This document shows positions 17,949 through 26,072 of a stretch of 43,549 bases of DNA, in pieces. The DNA is from Meiothermus sp. (GTDB lineage Bacteria > Deinococcota > Deinococci > Deinococcales > Thermaceae): assembly GCF_025060375.1 (NCBI RefSeq), contig NZ_JANXCG010000017.1, positions 1 through 43,549 on the forward strand, read 5' to 3'. How positions within the stretch are numbered: position 1 is the stretch's first letter; each line of letters starts with the position of its first letter. The translations under genes and the position numbers were made by a program. The notes under the pieces were generated by a model that was given only the letters and a program-made list of their open reading frames with translations, was not told where the DNA came from and made no database searches.

Positions 17949-17979
17949 CCCTGCCCTCCCTCGGGCGGGGCTTGTTTTT
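17949..17979 (+). terminator. Intrinsic terminator after tRNA-Lys
   Basis: An 8-bp stem (CCCTGCCC with GGGCGGGG, one G-T pair) with a 6-nt loop is followed by CTTGTTTTT. It begins six bases after the tRNA. Confidence 0.88.
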
Positions 17980-17986
17980 GGGCCTA

Positions 17987-17992
17987 TATACT
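17987..17992 (+). promoter_or_regulatory. -10 box (TATACT) for leaderless MFS gene
   Basis: TATACT lies 7 nt before ATG 18000, directly after the tRNA terminator. No Shine-Dalgarno sequence is present. Confidence 0.5.
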
Positions 17993-17999
17993 GAGCGCA

Positions 18000-19214
18000 A
18001 TGCGCCCCCACACCACCCCTTGGTATCTGGTGTTGTCCTCCTACTGGTTTGCCAGCAGCTTCAAGTGGTTCTTGATTCTCCTGGTTCTGCTTCCCGCGCG
18101 GGTGGCGGAGCTGGTCCCGGAGGTAGAACGGGCTACCCGCCTGGGCTTTCTGTTTGCTTTGGGAGCGGCAATGGCCCTCATCGGGCCTCCCCTGTGGGGC
18201 TATGTCTCCGACCGGGTGGGTCGCCGGATGCCCTTTTTGGCAATTGGGGCTGTGCTTACCGCAGCCGCTCTGGTCTGGATGGCCTATGCCCCCAGCTACT
18301 TCCAGCTGGTGTTGGCCTATTTGCTGCTGCAGGTCGCCGACGACATGGCCACCGGTCCCTACTCCGCCCTTATCCCTGACCTGGCCGCTCGCCGGGAACG
18401 GGGGGTGGCCTCGGGGTGGCTTGGCACCCTGCAGGTAAGCGGACAGGTGGCGGCTGGGGTCACGGGCTTCCTCCTAGCCCAGCTTCAGCTCCAGTTTTTG
18501 CTTGTTGCCCTGCTCAACCTGCTGACGGCCGCGCTGACCCTGCGCTACATCGGGGAGGTTTCCCTAAGGCCGCAGCGCCGGGGTTTGCTCCAGAGCCTGA
18601 TGGCCCCGTGGCGCAGCGCCGATTTCCGCTGGGTCTGGCTCACCCGATTTTTGGTCATGTTGGCCCAGTATGGCGTGCAGACCTATTTGCAGTACTACCT
18701 GGCCGATGTGGTGCAGAGCTTTAATGCCTTTGGCCGGGTTCTGGCTACGGAGGCCTTTCAGGCGGTGGCCCTCCTGGGCTTGCTCATCTCGGTAGGGGCG
18801 GCCCTGGCTGCGGTTCCAGCCGGCCGCATCTCCGACCGGAAGGGGCGCAAGCCGCTCATCTACCTCGCTGGGGCGGGGCTGGCTGTGCTGATGCTGCCCC
18901 TTTGGCTCCTGCCGCGCTTTGACCTCCTGTTGGTGCTGTCGTTGTTTTTCGGTTTGCTGTACGGAGCCTACCTGGCGGTGGACTGGGCCCTGGTGGCAGA
19001 TGTTCTGCCGAGCCCCGAGGCTCACGCCACCGATATGGGTCTCTGGCAGACCTCTATCGTGCTGCCCCAGGTGCTGGCGGGTGCTTTTGGGGGTGTTTTG
19101 GATGGCCTCAATCGGCAAAGCGAGGGGCTTGGCTACACGGTGCTCTTCCTGCTGGCGGCGGTGTGCTTCGTGCTGGGCACCCTGCTGGTTCGCCAAATCC
19201 GCTCGGTTCGGTAG
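18000..19214 (+). CDS. Major facilitator superfamily transporter
   Basis: The 404-residue protein shows about twelve hydrophobic segments. After helix 2 it has GYVSDRVGRRMPF and after helix 8 AGRISDRKGRKPL, both forms of the MFS G-x(3)-D-R-x-G-R-R motif. The closest visible layout is that of efflux or sugar/cation symporter-type MFS proteins; substrate cannot be told. The start follows from the TATACT box 7 nt upstream; an in-frame extension upstream would run into the tRNA. The M23 peptidase gene follows 7 nt later on the same strand, so the two are probably one transcript. Confidence 0.85.
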   Translation: MRPHTTPWYLVLSSYWFASSFKWFLILLVLLPARVAELVPEVERATRLGFLFALGAAMALIGPPLWGYVSDRVGRRMPFLAIGAVLTAAALVWMAYAPSYFQLVLAYLLLQVADDMATGPYSALIPDLAARRERGVASGWLGTLQVSGQVAAGVTGFLLAQLQLQFLLVALLNLLTAALTLRYIGEVSLRPQRRGLLQSLMAPWRSADFRWVWLTRFLVMLAQYGVQTYLQYYLADVVQSFNAFGRVLATEAFQAVALLGLLISVGAALAAVPAGRISDRKGRKPLIYLAGAGLAVLMLPLWLLPRFDLLLVLSLFFGLLYGAYLAVDWALVADVLPSPEAHATDMGLWQTSIVLPQVLAGAFGGVLDGLNRQSEGLGYTVLFLLAAVCFVLGTLLVRQIRSVR

Positions 19215-19221
19215 GGGGCTT

Positions 19222-20211
19222 ATGTGGGCGGCTTTTCTGCTTTCTCCGCTGCTTTCCTTTGCCTGGGCCCAGGCTACGCACACCGTTCAGCCAGGGGAGA
19301 CCCTGTTTCGGATTGCCCAGCGCTATGGCACCACAGTGGAGGCCCTGCAGGCGCTTAACGGCCTCCAGGACCCGCGGCGGCTTCGCGTTGGGCAGGTGTT
19401 GCGGATAGAAGGGGCTGTTCCCGCCCTACGCCGGCTCGAGCCGGCTCCTCCTCCCCTTCGGGCCCTTACCTGGTCCCGTGAAACCCCTCAGGGCCGGCTA
19501 GCGGTGGTACGGTTGGAGGCCCCCGTGGAGATTTCCGGGTGGGTGCGGTTCCTCGGCAGGGATCACCCCATCCAGCACAATCGGGCCCTGTTGCCCATCC
19601 CGGCGATGCAGCCCCCCGGGGTCTACCCGGCCGAGCTGGAGTTAGAGGGAGGACGGCTCCGGCTGGAGCTTCGGGTGGTGGCGGGTAGCTTCGGTCGCCT
19701 TGTGCTCTGGCTGCCTCCCGAACGGAGGGCCTTGCTGCTTCCAGAGCGGCTTAGAGCGGAGCGGGAGCGGGTGATCGCGGCTTGCGACCACGGCCGGCCC
19801 CAGCTGTGGCAAGGCCCTTTCCGCAGGCCGGTTTCCTCCAACCGCATCACCGATCCGTTCGGGACCCGCCGTAGCTACGACCAGGGCCGGACCTTCACCT
19901 ACCACGAGGGGCTGGACTACGGGGTGCCTGAAGGTACCCCGGTCTACGCCCCAGCCCCTGGGGTGGTGGGCTTGGCGGAGAGGCTTCCGGTCCGGGGCGG
20001 GGCGGTGGTCCTTGACCATGGTTCGGGGGTATGCAGCGGTTTTTGGCACCTATCGCGGATAGTGGTGACTCCCGGTCAGCGGGTTAGGGCTGGCGACCTG
20101 CTGGGCTACTCAGGCAATACCGGGCTCTCCAGCGGACCTCACCTGCACTTTGAGCTGCGCGTGGGGGGGGTGCCCACCGACCCTGCCCCTTGGTTTCTCA
20201 GCGTGCCCTGA
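19222..20211 (+). CDS. Secreted LysM-M23 family peptidase
   Basis: The 329-residue product has a signal peptide ending near AWAQ (residue 17), a LysM domain at about 19-63 (HTVQPGETLFRIAQRYGTT) for peptidoglycan binding, a beta-rich linker domain and a C-terminal M23/LytM domain. The zinc-site motifs are complete: HEGLDYG, FWHLS and GPHLHFEL. It probably cleaves peptidoglycan cross-bridges or acts like an activator (NlpD/EnvC-like), although the intact motifs favour activity. The start is ATG 19222 after GTAGGGGG. Its end overlaps the convergent cyclo-ligase gene by 14 bp. Confidence 0.9.
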   Translation: MWAAFLLSPLLSFAWAQATHTVQPGETLFRIAQRYGTTVEALQALNGLQDPRRLRVGQVLRIEGAVPALRRLEPAPPPLRALTWSRETPQGRLAVVRLEAPVEISGWVRFLGRDHPIQHNRALLPIPAMQPPGVYPAELELEGGRLRLELRVVAGSFGRLVLWLPPERRALLLPERLRAERERVIAACDHGRPQLWQGPFRRPVSSNRITDPFGTRRSYDQGRTFTYHEGLDYGVPEGTPVYAPAPGVVGLAERLPVRGGAVVLDHGSGVCSGFWHLSRIVVTPGQRVRAGDLLGYSGNTGLSSGPHLHFELRVGGVPTDPAPWFLSVP

Positions 20212-20743
20212 GGGCAGGGCACACCCCCGCCTCGGTGGCCAGAAACCCCACCGGAACGTCCCATGGGTCGTGGGGTAGTGTGGGGACCAGGAGGGTCCTG
20301 GGGGTCAGGCCGATGGTCAGGACATGAGGGGGGAGCCGGGCCAGGAAGCGGTCGTAAAAACCCTGGCCGTACCCCAGGCGCCTGCCCCAGGGGTCAAAGG
20401 CCAGTCCGGGCACCAGCACCGCCTCGAGGTTCTCCGGTGCGGCCCTGGGGGCCTCTGGGGCAGGTTCCAGGAAGCCGTAGGGGTGGCGCACCAGGGAGCA
20501 GGGCAGCGGGTGCACCTCCAGGTCGCGGGCGTGCACCCGGGGCAGGTAGTACTGCGCTGGGTAGAGGGCCGGTAGGGGGGAGGGGTCAAGTTCGGAGCCA
20601 AAGGCGCTGTAGAGCAGGATGTGCCCAACCCCCTGCTTTTCCAGGAAACCGGCTAGGTGCTCGGCTACCCGTTGGGAAAGCTCAGGAATGGGCTGCTCGC
20701 TCCGCACTTGCTTAGCCCAGCGGCGCAGCTCGGGTTTGGTCAT
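20198..20743 (-). CDS. 5-formyltetrahydrofolate cyclo-ligase
   Basis: The 181-residue enzyme (MTHFS) converts 5-formyl-THF to 5,10-methenyl-THF with ATP. It begins TKPELRRWAKQVR, has YYLPRV in the middle, VPGLAFDPWGRRLGYGQGFYDR (the conserved substrate/ATP loop) and ends with IGLTP and the DVPVGFLATE segment. ATG 20743 fits family length; it is preceded by AATACT at 6 nt (20750-20755), again leaderless in type. Upstream in-frame codons to 20800 add a low-complexity stretch not seen in the family. Confidence 0.93.
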   Translation of the reverse strand: MTKPELRRWAKQVRSEQPIPELSQRVAEHLAGFLEKQGVGHILLYSAFGSELDPSPLPALYPAQYYLPRVHARDLEVHPLPCSLVRHPYGFLEPAPEAPRAAPENLEAVLVPGLAFDPWGRRLGYGQGFYDRFLARLPPHVLTIGLTPRTLLVPTLPHDPWDVPVGFLATEAGVCPALRAR

Positions 20744-20780
20744 GGACCCAGTATTCCATACCTGACCACTGGACCCCTGA

Positions 20781-20810
20781 TTGACAGTCGGGCTAGTCAT
20801 TTGTCAAAAT
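20781..20810 (+). promoter_or_regulatory. Candidate promoter of the FmdB-like gene
   Basis: TTGACA (20781-20786, perfect), an 18-bp spacer and CAAAAT (20805-20810, four of six). The FmdB-like start lies about 42 nt after the expected transcription start. Confidence 0.45.
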
Positions 20811-20858
20811 GCCTGACGAAGGGGGTTGACCCCGAGTCTTTGTCCAGAGGAGTCAGCC

Positions 20859-21086
20859 ATGCCCATCTATGTTTACGAGAATCTGGAGACCGGTGAGCGC
20901 TACGAGTTCGAGCAGAGCTTTCATGAGCCGGCCTACACCCATCATCCTGAGACCGGGGCGCCCATCAAGCGGGTGATCTTTGCCCCGGCGGTGGTCTTCA
21001 AGGGTTCAGGCTGGTACATCAAGGACTCCAAGGCCGAGGCCAAGAACGGCAAGAAAGGCGAAAGCGAAGGCGCTGCCGCCGACTAG
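20859..21086 (+). CDS. FmdB-like small protein lacking the zinc-ribbon cysteines
   Basis: The 75-residue protein starts MPIYVYENLETGERYEFEQS, the FmdB/CxxC-CxxC-SSSS regulatory family opening, and continues into PETGAPIKRVIFAPAVVFKGSGWYIKDS, the second half of that family. The two CxxC pairs that normally bind zinc are absent: the protein has no cysteine at all. The C-terminus is a Lys/Glu/Ala-rich tail. AGAGGAG precedes ATG 20859. It has its own promoter and terminator. Function unknown; loss of the metal site suggests a structural or RNA-binding role at best. Confidence 0.8.
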   Translation: MPIYVYENLETGERYEFEQSFHEPAYTHHPETGAPIKRVIFAPAVVFKGSGWYIKDSKAEAKNGKKGESEGAAAD

Positions 21087-21105
21087 CATCAGGCCCACAG
21101 CCTCT

Positions 21106-21133
21106 GCCCCGCCGCCAGCGGGGGTGTTTTTTT
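21106..21133 (+). terminator. Intrinsic terminator after the FmdB-like gene
   Basis: The stem CCCCGC/GCGGGG (21107-21112, 21118-21123) with a five-base loop is followed by TGTTTTTTT. It lies 20 nt after the stop codon. Confidence 0.88.
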
Positions 21134-21178
21134 GTACCTTGGGTGGAGCTGCAAGCGCAGCTGGAAAGGGGTAGGGCT

Positions 21179-22135
21179 ATGGTTTTGCTTTTGGGCTTGG
21201 CGCTGGCGGTTTTGGGAATAGCTTTGCTCGCTCAGGGGGGAGCTAGGAGGGCTTTGGGCGGGCCGCTCCTCCTGTTGGGGCTGGCCCTGGCGGTTCTCTC
21301 GCAGAGCTTTGTGGTGGTGCCTGCGGGGCATGTGGGGGTGGTCTTCAACGTCTTTGGGGGGGTGCAGCCGGTTCCCCTGGGCGAGGGCATCCGCGTGGTG
21401 ATTCCGGGTATCCAGAGTGTGGTTCTCTACGACGCGAGGCTCAAGGAGGTAACCCTGGCCAAAGGCCCTGCCCCTTCCGGCACCAGCACGCCCGGGGAGG
21501 ACGCCATCACCGCCCGCAGCAAGGAGGGGCTGGAAATAGGTGTGGATATCACCGTCCAGTACCGCATCAAGCGGGACGAGGCACCCCAGCTTCACCGCAA
21601 CCTGGGTCCGGGCTACTTGGAGACCCTCATCGTTCCCCAGATTCGCAGCAAGGTGCGGGATGCAGTGGGGCTTTTCAACGCCGCCGAGCTTATCAGCACG
21701 CAGAGAACCCAGCTCGAGGCTGCGGTGACCAAGGAGTTGCGCGAGGACCTGGGGAGCCAGCACATTGAGCTGGTTTCGGTGCTTTTGCGCCGCATAGACA
21801 TCCCCCCTTCGGTGGCTAAAGTGATTGAGGAGAAGCAGACCGCCGAACAGCAGGTACAGGTGGAGATCAACCGCCGCCAGCAGGCCGAAATTGCCGCCCA
21901 GCGGTTGGTGGTCCAGGCCAAGGGAGAACGCGATGCGGCCATCCTGCGGGCGGAGGGGGAGGCCCAGGCCATCCGCCTCAGGGGGGAGGCCCTGCGCCAA
22001 AGCCCTCAGGTAGTCCAGCTTACGGTGGCCGAGAAGCTGGCCCCCAACATCCAGACCATCATGATTCCCAGCGAGGGCAACTTCCTTCTGGACCTGAGGA
22101 GCCTTCAGCCTGTCCAGACCCAGCCAGGCCGCTAG
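21179..22135 (+). CDS. SPFH (stomatin/prohibitin/flotillin) family membrane protein
   Basis: The 318-residue protein has two adjacent hydrophobic segments at the N-terminus (about 2-18 and 26-42). An SPFH domain follows (about 43-220), beginning VVVPAGHVGVVFNVFGG and including VDITVQYRIK. A long Glu/Gln/Arg-rich helix from about 215 to 285 (EEKQTAEQQVQVEINRRQQA, then RAEGEAQAIRLRG) is the usual coiled coil. Prohibitin-type members form ring assemblies in membranes and often partner FtsH or NfeD proteins; no such partner gene is adjacent. ATG 21179 has GGAAAGGGG upstream and follows the FmdB-like terminator. Confidence 0.9.
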   Translation: MVLLLGLALAVLGIALLAQGGARRALGGPLLLLGLALAVLSQSFVVVPAGHVGVVFNVFGGVQPVPLGEGIRVVIPGIQSVVLYDARLKEVTLAKGPAPSGTSTPGEDAITARSKEGLEIGVDITVQYRIKRDEAPQLHRNLGPGYLETLIVPQIRSKVRDAVGLFNAAELISTQRTQLEAAVTKELREDLGSQHIELVSVLLRRIDIPPSVAKVIEEKQTAEQQVQVEINRRQQAEIAAQRLVVQAKGERDAAILRAEGEAQAIRLRGEALRQSPQVVQLTVAEKLAPNIQTIMIPSEGNFLLDLRSLQPVQTQPGR

Positions 22136-22153
22136 CTTCCCGCGGTCGGGAAG
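22136..22153. terminator. Hairpin between the SPFH and DUF192 genes
   Basis: A perfect 7-bp stem CTTCCCG/CGGGAAG with a CGGT loop lies immediately after the SPFH stop codon, between convergent genes. It has no T-tract on either strand, so it may be a weak terminator or an RNA-stabilising 3' hairpin. Confidence 0.4.
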
Positions 22154-22189
22154 GTGCTTGGGCACCGTGGGCCTGGCTTTTGGGTCCGG

Positions 22190-22684
22190 CTAGGGGGCTG
22201 TGGGTTTGGTGCGCACGATCTGGCCCGGACCCACCTGGTTTCGGGCAAACCAGCCCTGGGGCACTTCCAGCACCTGCCGGTAGACCCGCCTGGGGTAGTA
22301 GATACGGCAGTCCTGGTCGCAGGGGGGTAGGTCTAGGATGGTGAGCACCTGCCCTTGGGCGTCCAGAAAGGCTGCGGAGGCTGCTTCTTTTAGCCCCAGG
22401 TTGCTCCAGCCATCGTCGCGGGGTTCGGGGAAGCTGTACCAGATGCCCCTTCCTTCCCTCAGGCGGCTTCGCGCCAGGAGGCCTTGGGCCCTGTTGAGGG
22501 GGGCGTAGACCGGGAGTTCCAGGAGACCTTGGGGCGTTTCCACAAGGGCTATCCGCTCGGGCATGGTCTGGGCAGGGCGGGGTGGGGCCAGCTGTCCGGC
22601 CAGGAAGTACCCAGCGGTCGCCAGGCCGACCGCCAGGGCCACCAGCAGGGCGCTGTAGCCGCGAAGCTGTCCAAGGGCTTTCAT
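22190..22684 (-). CDS. DUF192 family exported protein
   Basis: The 164-residue product has an N-terminal membrane segment or signal (about 10-30). The DUF192 domain follows: RAQGLLARSRLREGRGIWYSFPEP, AFLDAQGQVLTILDLPPC and YRQVLEVPQGWFARNQVGPGQ are its usual blocks. Two cysteines (PPCDQDC) may form a disulfide outside the cell. The family's function is unknown. Its ATG overlaps the stop of the upstream glutaminyl cyclase gene as ATGA, so the two are translated as a pair. Confidence 0.85.
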   Translation of the reverse strand: MKALGQLRGYSALLVALAVGLATAGYFLAGQLAPPRPAQTMPERIALVETPQGLLELPVYAPLNRAQGLLARSRLREGRGIWYSFPEPRDDGWSNLGLKEAASAAFLDAQGQVLTILDLPPCDQDCRIYYPRRVYRQVLEVPQGWFARNQVGPGQIVRTKPTAP

Positions 22685-23433
22685 TTTCGGAGGGGCTCAA
22701 TTTCAAAGAGGTAGGGCCACAGCTTTCCGGTCACGTAGATGCGGCGGTTTTGCTCATCGTAGGCAATCCCGTTCAGAACAGCGTCGGGGTTGGGGTTGCG
22801 GGCCTGGGCCAGCAGGGCCAGGGGGCCTAGCTCGAGCCAAGCCTCCACCACCCCACTTTGGGGATGGATGATGGCGATGCGGGTGGTCAACCAGACGTTG
22901 GCCCAGATGCGGCCTTGGATGTACTCCAGCTCGTTGAGCCGCTCCACCGGTACCCCGTCTGCCCGCACGATGAGGGTGCGCTCGGGGCGCAGGGTGCGGG
23001 GGTTCAGAAAGTAGAGCCGGGCCGAGCCATCGGACATGATGAGCGAGCGTCCGTCGTGGGTCAGGCCCCAGCCCTCGGTGTCGTAGCTGAAGCGCCCGAT
23101 GGGCCTCAGGCTCAGGTCGTAGATGAAGCCCACCCGGTTGCGCCAGGTAAGTTGGTAGAGGCGGTTTTGGAACAGCGTAACACCCTCGCCAAAGTATTCA
23201 GCGCCCAGGCGGTGGCTTTGCAGCACCCGGCCGGTTTTGAGTTCTACCCTGCGCAGGCTGGACTGGCCGTATAGCCCGGTGCCCTCGTACAAAACCCCTT
23301 GGTGGTAGACCAGGCCCTGGGTGAAGGCCGCCGGGTCGTGGGGGTAGGTGTTCACTACCCTAAAGCCCCACACGGGGGTGGTTTGGGCCAGCCCCAAACC
23401 CAAAAACAGCAGCAAAGCAAAGGCCCTTGCCAC
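22681..23433 (-). CDS. Glutaminyl-peptide cyclotransferase (plant/bacterial beta-propeller type)
   Basis: The 250-residue secreted enzyme converts N-terminal glutamine of proteins to pyroglutamate. A signal peptide (MARAFALLLFLGLGLAQ) leads into a five-bladed propeller with family blocks FRVVNTYPHDPAAFTQGLVY, LYEGTGLYGQSSLRRVEL, EGWGLTHDGRSLIMSDGS and LNELEYIQGRIWANVW. The conserved Glu of the EGTG and EG(W/L)GLT blocks is present. The start is GTG 23433, with TAAGGT 6 nt upstream (23440-23445) and no Shine-Dalgarno sequence. Overlap with DUF192 suggests a shared job on exported proteins, but no direct link is known. Confidence 0.9.
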   Translation of the reverse strand: MARAFALLLFLGLGLAQTTPVWGFRVVNTYPHDPAAFTQGLVYHQGVLYEGTGLYGQSSLRRVELKTGRVLQSHRLGAEYFGEGVTLFQNRLYQLTWRNRVGFIYDLSLRPIGRFSYDTEGWGLTHDGRSLIMSDGSARLYFLNPRTLRPERTLIVRADGVPVERLNELEYIQGRIWANVWLTTRIAIIHPQSGVVEAWLELGPLALLAQARNPNPDAVLNGIAYDEQNRRIYVTGKLWPYLFEIEPLRK

Positions 23434-23468
23434 CCCAATACCTTACCCTACGAAGATGAGGACACCCC

Positions 23469-24095
23469 TCAGGCCCAGCCCCTTGCCTGGAGCACCTCCC
23501 TCAGGCGCTGCTGCACTACCTCGGCCCGGGGCTGCTGGACGTCCACCACCACGAAGCGCTTTGGCTCGGCCTCGGCTAGCTTGTGAAAGCCTGCTAGGAC
23601 GCGTTCGTGAAAGGCCAGCTCCTCCTCCTCAAAGCGGTCCGGCTCCTGGGAGCGCCGCCGGTGTCGGGCCCGCCACAGCCCAAGCCTGGGGGGTAGGGTG
23701 AGCAGGAAGGTTAGGTGGGGCCTGAGGTCGCCCAGAAATTCCTGGGAAACTGCCCGCATCCACTCCAACGAAAGCCCTCGGCCGTAGCCCTGGTAGGCCA
23801 GGGAGGAGTCCAGCCAGCGGTCGCATAGCACCACCGCCCCCCGCTTCAGAGCAGGCCGGATAACGGTGGCGACGTGTTCGGCTCGGTCCGCGCTGTAGAG
23901 CAGAAACTCGGTCTCGGGGCGCATCGGGTGGCTCAGAACTATCCGGCGCAGGGCCAGACCCAGCTCGGTGCCGCCGGGCTCCCGGGTCAGGACCACCTCG
24001 CGGCCTTTCGTCCGGTACCACTCGGCCAGCAACCGGGCCTGGGTGGACTTCCCAGCCCCTTCGGGCCCTTCAAATGTGATGAAGAGCCCCTCCAT
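23469..24095 (-). CDS. tmk: Thymidylate kinase
   Basis: The 208-residue enzyme phosphorylates dTMP to dTDP. It starts MEGLFITFEGPEGAGKSTQ, with the P-loop GPEGAGKST; TREPGGTELG holds the LREPG-like substrate motif, and DRWLDSSLAYQGYGRGL holds the DR(Y/W) motif. ATG 24095 overlaps the upstream stop codon by one base (TGATG), indicating coupling to the Nif3-like gene. An in-frame start 11 codons earlier would lie within that gene and adds residues not found in the family. Confidence 0.96.
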   Translation of the reverse strand: MEGLFITFEGPEGAGKSTQARLLAEWYRTKGREVVLTREPGGTELGLALRRIVLSHPMRPETEFLLYSADRAEHVATVIRPALKRGAVVLCDRWLDSSLAYQGYGRGLSLEWMRAVSQEFLGDLRPHLTFLLTLPPRLGLWRARHRRRSQEPDRFEEEELAFHERVLAGFHKLAEAEPKRFVVVDVQQPRAEVVQQRLREVLQARGWA

Positions 24096-24847
24096 CAGAG
24101 CCCCGTTGGGTGGTCCAGGAAAACCCAAGGCAGGCCGAACTCGGTCTCGAGCCGCTCCGCTAGGGCTTTTACCCCAAAGGTCTCGCTCTCGTAGTGGCCG
24201 ATGTAGATGACGTTGATGCCCAGCTCGAAGGGCTGATGGTAGTGAGCGTGGGAAGGCTCCCCGGTGATGTAGAGGTCACAGCCCAAGGACTTTGCCAAGG
24301 CCACATCGCCAGCTCCGCCGCCCGATACGATGCCCACCCGCTCCACCTGCCGGCCCCCTCCAGTGTGCACCAGGGGCTGCATTCCGGTCAGCTCGCCCAG
24401 CAGCTCCTCCACCTCGGAAAGGCCCCTAGGCTCCGGTAGCCGCCCCACAACGCCTATATTGCCGTACTTGGGGTGGGGAAGCGGCTCGAGCTCGGTGAGC
24501 CCCAGCTGCCGGGCGATGACCGCATTGTTGCCCACCTCAGGGTGGGCGTCTAGGGGCAGGTGGGCTGCATAGAGGCTGATGCCCCCAGCGAACAGTGCCT
24601 GCAGACGCCTTTTGTGCGGGCCCACGACCGCTAGAGGCTGGCCCCAGAATAGGCCGTGGTGGACGATCAGGAAGTTGACCCCCTCTGCCCGGGCCCTTTC
24701 AAAGACCGCCAGGGCGCTGTCCACCGCTACCCCTACCCTTCGCACCTCGGCCTCGCCCTCCACCTGCAGCCCGTTTTGCGAGGGGTCCTTGAAGGCGGAG
24801 ACCTGCAGGTACTCGTTCAGCCAGCGAACCAGCTCGTCGCGCCGCAT
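24095..24847 (-). CDS. Nif3-like dinuclear metal centre protein
   Basis: The 250-residue protein belongs to the Nif3 / YbgI / DUF34 family, annotated as GTP cyclohydrolase 1 type 2 homologues though the activity is uncertain. Metal-binding motifs are clear: FLIVHHGLFWG near residue 60, YAAHLPLDAHPEVGNN near 95, and GEPSHAHYH plus IGHYESE in the C-terminal half. It is the short form without the central PII-like insert. The start ATG 24847 has TAGACT 6 nt upstream (24854-24859) and no Shine-Dalgarno sequence. It heads the nif3-tmk pair. Confidence 0.92.
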   Translation of the reverse strand: MRRDELVRWLNEYLQVSAFKDPSQNGLQVEGEAEVRRVGVAVDSALAVFERARAEGVNFLIVHHGLFWGQPLAVVGPHKRRLQALFAGGISLYAAHLPLDAHPEVGNNAVIARQLGLTELEPLPHPKYGNIGVVGRLPEPRGLSEVEELLGELTGMQPLVHTGGGRQVERVGIVSGGGAGDVALAKSLGCDLYITGEPSHAHYHQPFELGINVIYIGHYESETFGVKALAERLETEFGLPWVFLDHPTGL

Positions 24848-24853
24848 GTCCCA

Positions 24854-24859
24854 AGTCTA
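24854..24859 (-). promoter_or_regulatory. -10 box (TAGACT) for leaderless nif3-tmk mRNA
   Basis: TAGACT on the minus strand lies 6 nt before the ATG at 24847, with no ribosome-binding site. Confidence 0.5.
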
Positions 24860-24936
24860 CCCAAACCCCTTGGCGGGACAAATGGCCGTGCCAATGTGCA
24901 GCATGATATTGTCTGTGCTGGGCAGGAGGGCCTGCT

Positions 24937-26064
24937 ATGCTTACTCAAGCACACGTCCGGCGCATTCGCGAGCACCTACTCCCCAAAGCTGCCCCGCTGC
25001 TCTCCTTGTACCTGGACGTCAACCCCGCCCATCCGAACAACCGCAACCGAGCCTACCTTTTGCGGGCCCGCGAGGCCATGGAGGCGGTCGGCACGCCTCC
25101 AGGGGTTGTCCGCAGGGTGCTGGATGCCCTGCAGGACGTTCCCCAGGCTAGATGTCGGGTGGTTTTCGCCACCCCTGAGGAGCTGGAGTGCTACGACCTG
25201 CAGGTGGAGCTGCCGCTTTTTGAGGGGGTGGAGGCCCACTGGGGCGAGCCCTACTTGACCCCACTCCTTTACCTGCTTGATGAGTACGACCGGGTGGGGG
25301 TGGTGTTCTTGGACAGCGAGAGGCTGCGGGTGTTTGAGGTCTACCTGGGCGAGATTGAAGAGCTTACCGGAGCTTTTCGGGCGGTAGACCCTCAGGTCTG
25401 GAGGAGGCTGACCCAGGATAGCCCGGGGCGGCGCTACGGCCCAGGGCGAGCCCACCGGGCTGCTGCCGACACCGACCGTTTTGCTCGCCGCATGGAGGCC
25501 TGGACGCATCGGTTCTACAAAGCGGTCGCCGAGCAGCTCGAGCAGCTCAGCCTCGAGCGGAACCTACAGCGGCTCGTTCTGATAGGGCAGAGGGCTGAGG
25601 TTTCCGTCTTCAAGGAGATGTTGCCACGGCGGCTGCGCGAGCAGGTGGTGGCGGTTTTGCCCTCGCTCCCCAATGCTCAAGCCCAGGCCAGCGAGGTGCT
25701 GAAGCTGGTGGAGGAGGTGCTGGGGCCGATTGAGCACGAGCGAGAGGCCCGCTTGCTGGACGAGGTAGCCGAACGGGGGGTGGCGGGGCTCGAGCAGACC
25801 CTGGAGTTCCTCCAGCAAGGGCGGCTGTACCTTTTGGTGCTCCCCTGGAGGCTGGAGGGCTCTGCCTACCAGGCCACCGATGGCTGGGTTTCCAGCTGCC
25901 TGGAGTCGGCTCGAGCCCACGGGGAGCCCGTTCGGGAGGTGGCGCTTAGGCGGATTCTCCCCGAGCTGGCCGCGGCCTACGGTACCCGTTTGGAGTTTGT
26001 GCGGGGTCCGGCTGAGGAGCGACTGGAGAAGCTGGGAGGCCTAGCTGGCCTTCCTCGCTGGTGA
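24937..26064 (+). CDS. Vms1/baeRF-like (bacterial archaeo-eukaryotic release factor) protein
   Basis: The 375-residue product resembles the baeRF/VLRF1 families, bacterial relatives of eRF1 and Vms1 thought to act on stalled ribosomes. It shows the family's opening (LTQAHVRRIREHLLPKAAPLLSLYLDVNP), a central strand with VGVVFLDSERLRVFEVYLGEI, and a C-terminal Pelota/L7Ae-like part (LERNLQRLVLIGQRAEV). No GGQ motif is present; HR-rich GRRYGPGRAHR lies where the catalytic loop might be. Similarity is recognised by eye, so the subfamily is uncertain. GGAGG precedes ATG 24937. The tandem universal stress protein gene follows 8 nt later. Confidence 0.65.
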   Translation: MLTQAHVRRIREHLLPKAAPLLSLYLDVNPAHPNNRNRAYLLRAREAMEAVGTPPGVVRRVLDALQDVPQARCRVVFATPEELECYDLQVELPLFEGVEAHWGEPYLTPLLYLLDEYDRVGVVFLDSERLRVFEVYLGEIEELTGAFRAVDPQVWRRLTQDSPGRRYGPGRAHRAAADTDRFARRMEAWTHRFYKAVAEQLEQLSLERNLQRLVLIGQRAEVSVFKEMLPRRLREQVVAVLPSLPNAQAQASEVLKLVEEVLGPIEHEREARLLDEVAERGVAGLEQTLEFLQQGRLYLLVLPWRLEGSAYQATDGWVSSCLESARAHGEPVREVALRRILPELAAAYGTRLEFVRGPAEERLEKLGGLAGLPRW

Positions 26065-26072
26065 GGCGTGCG

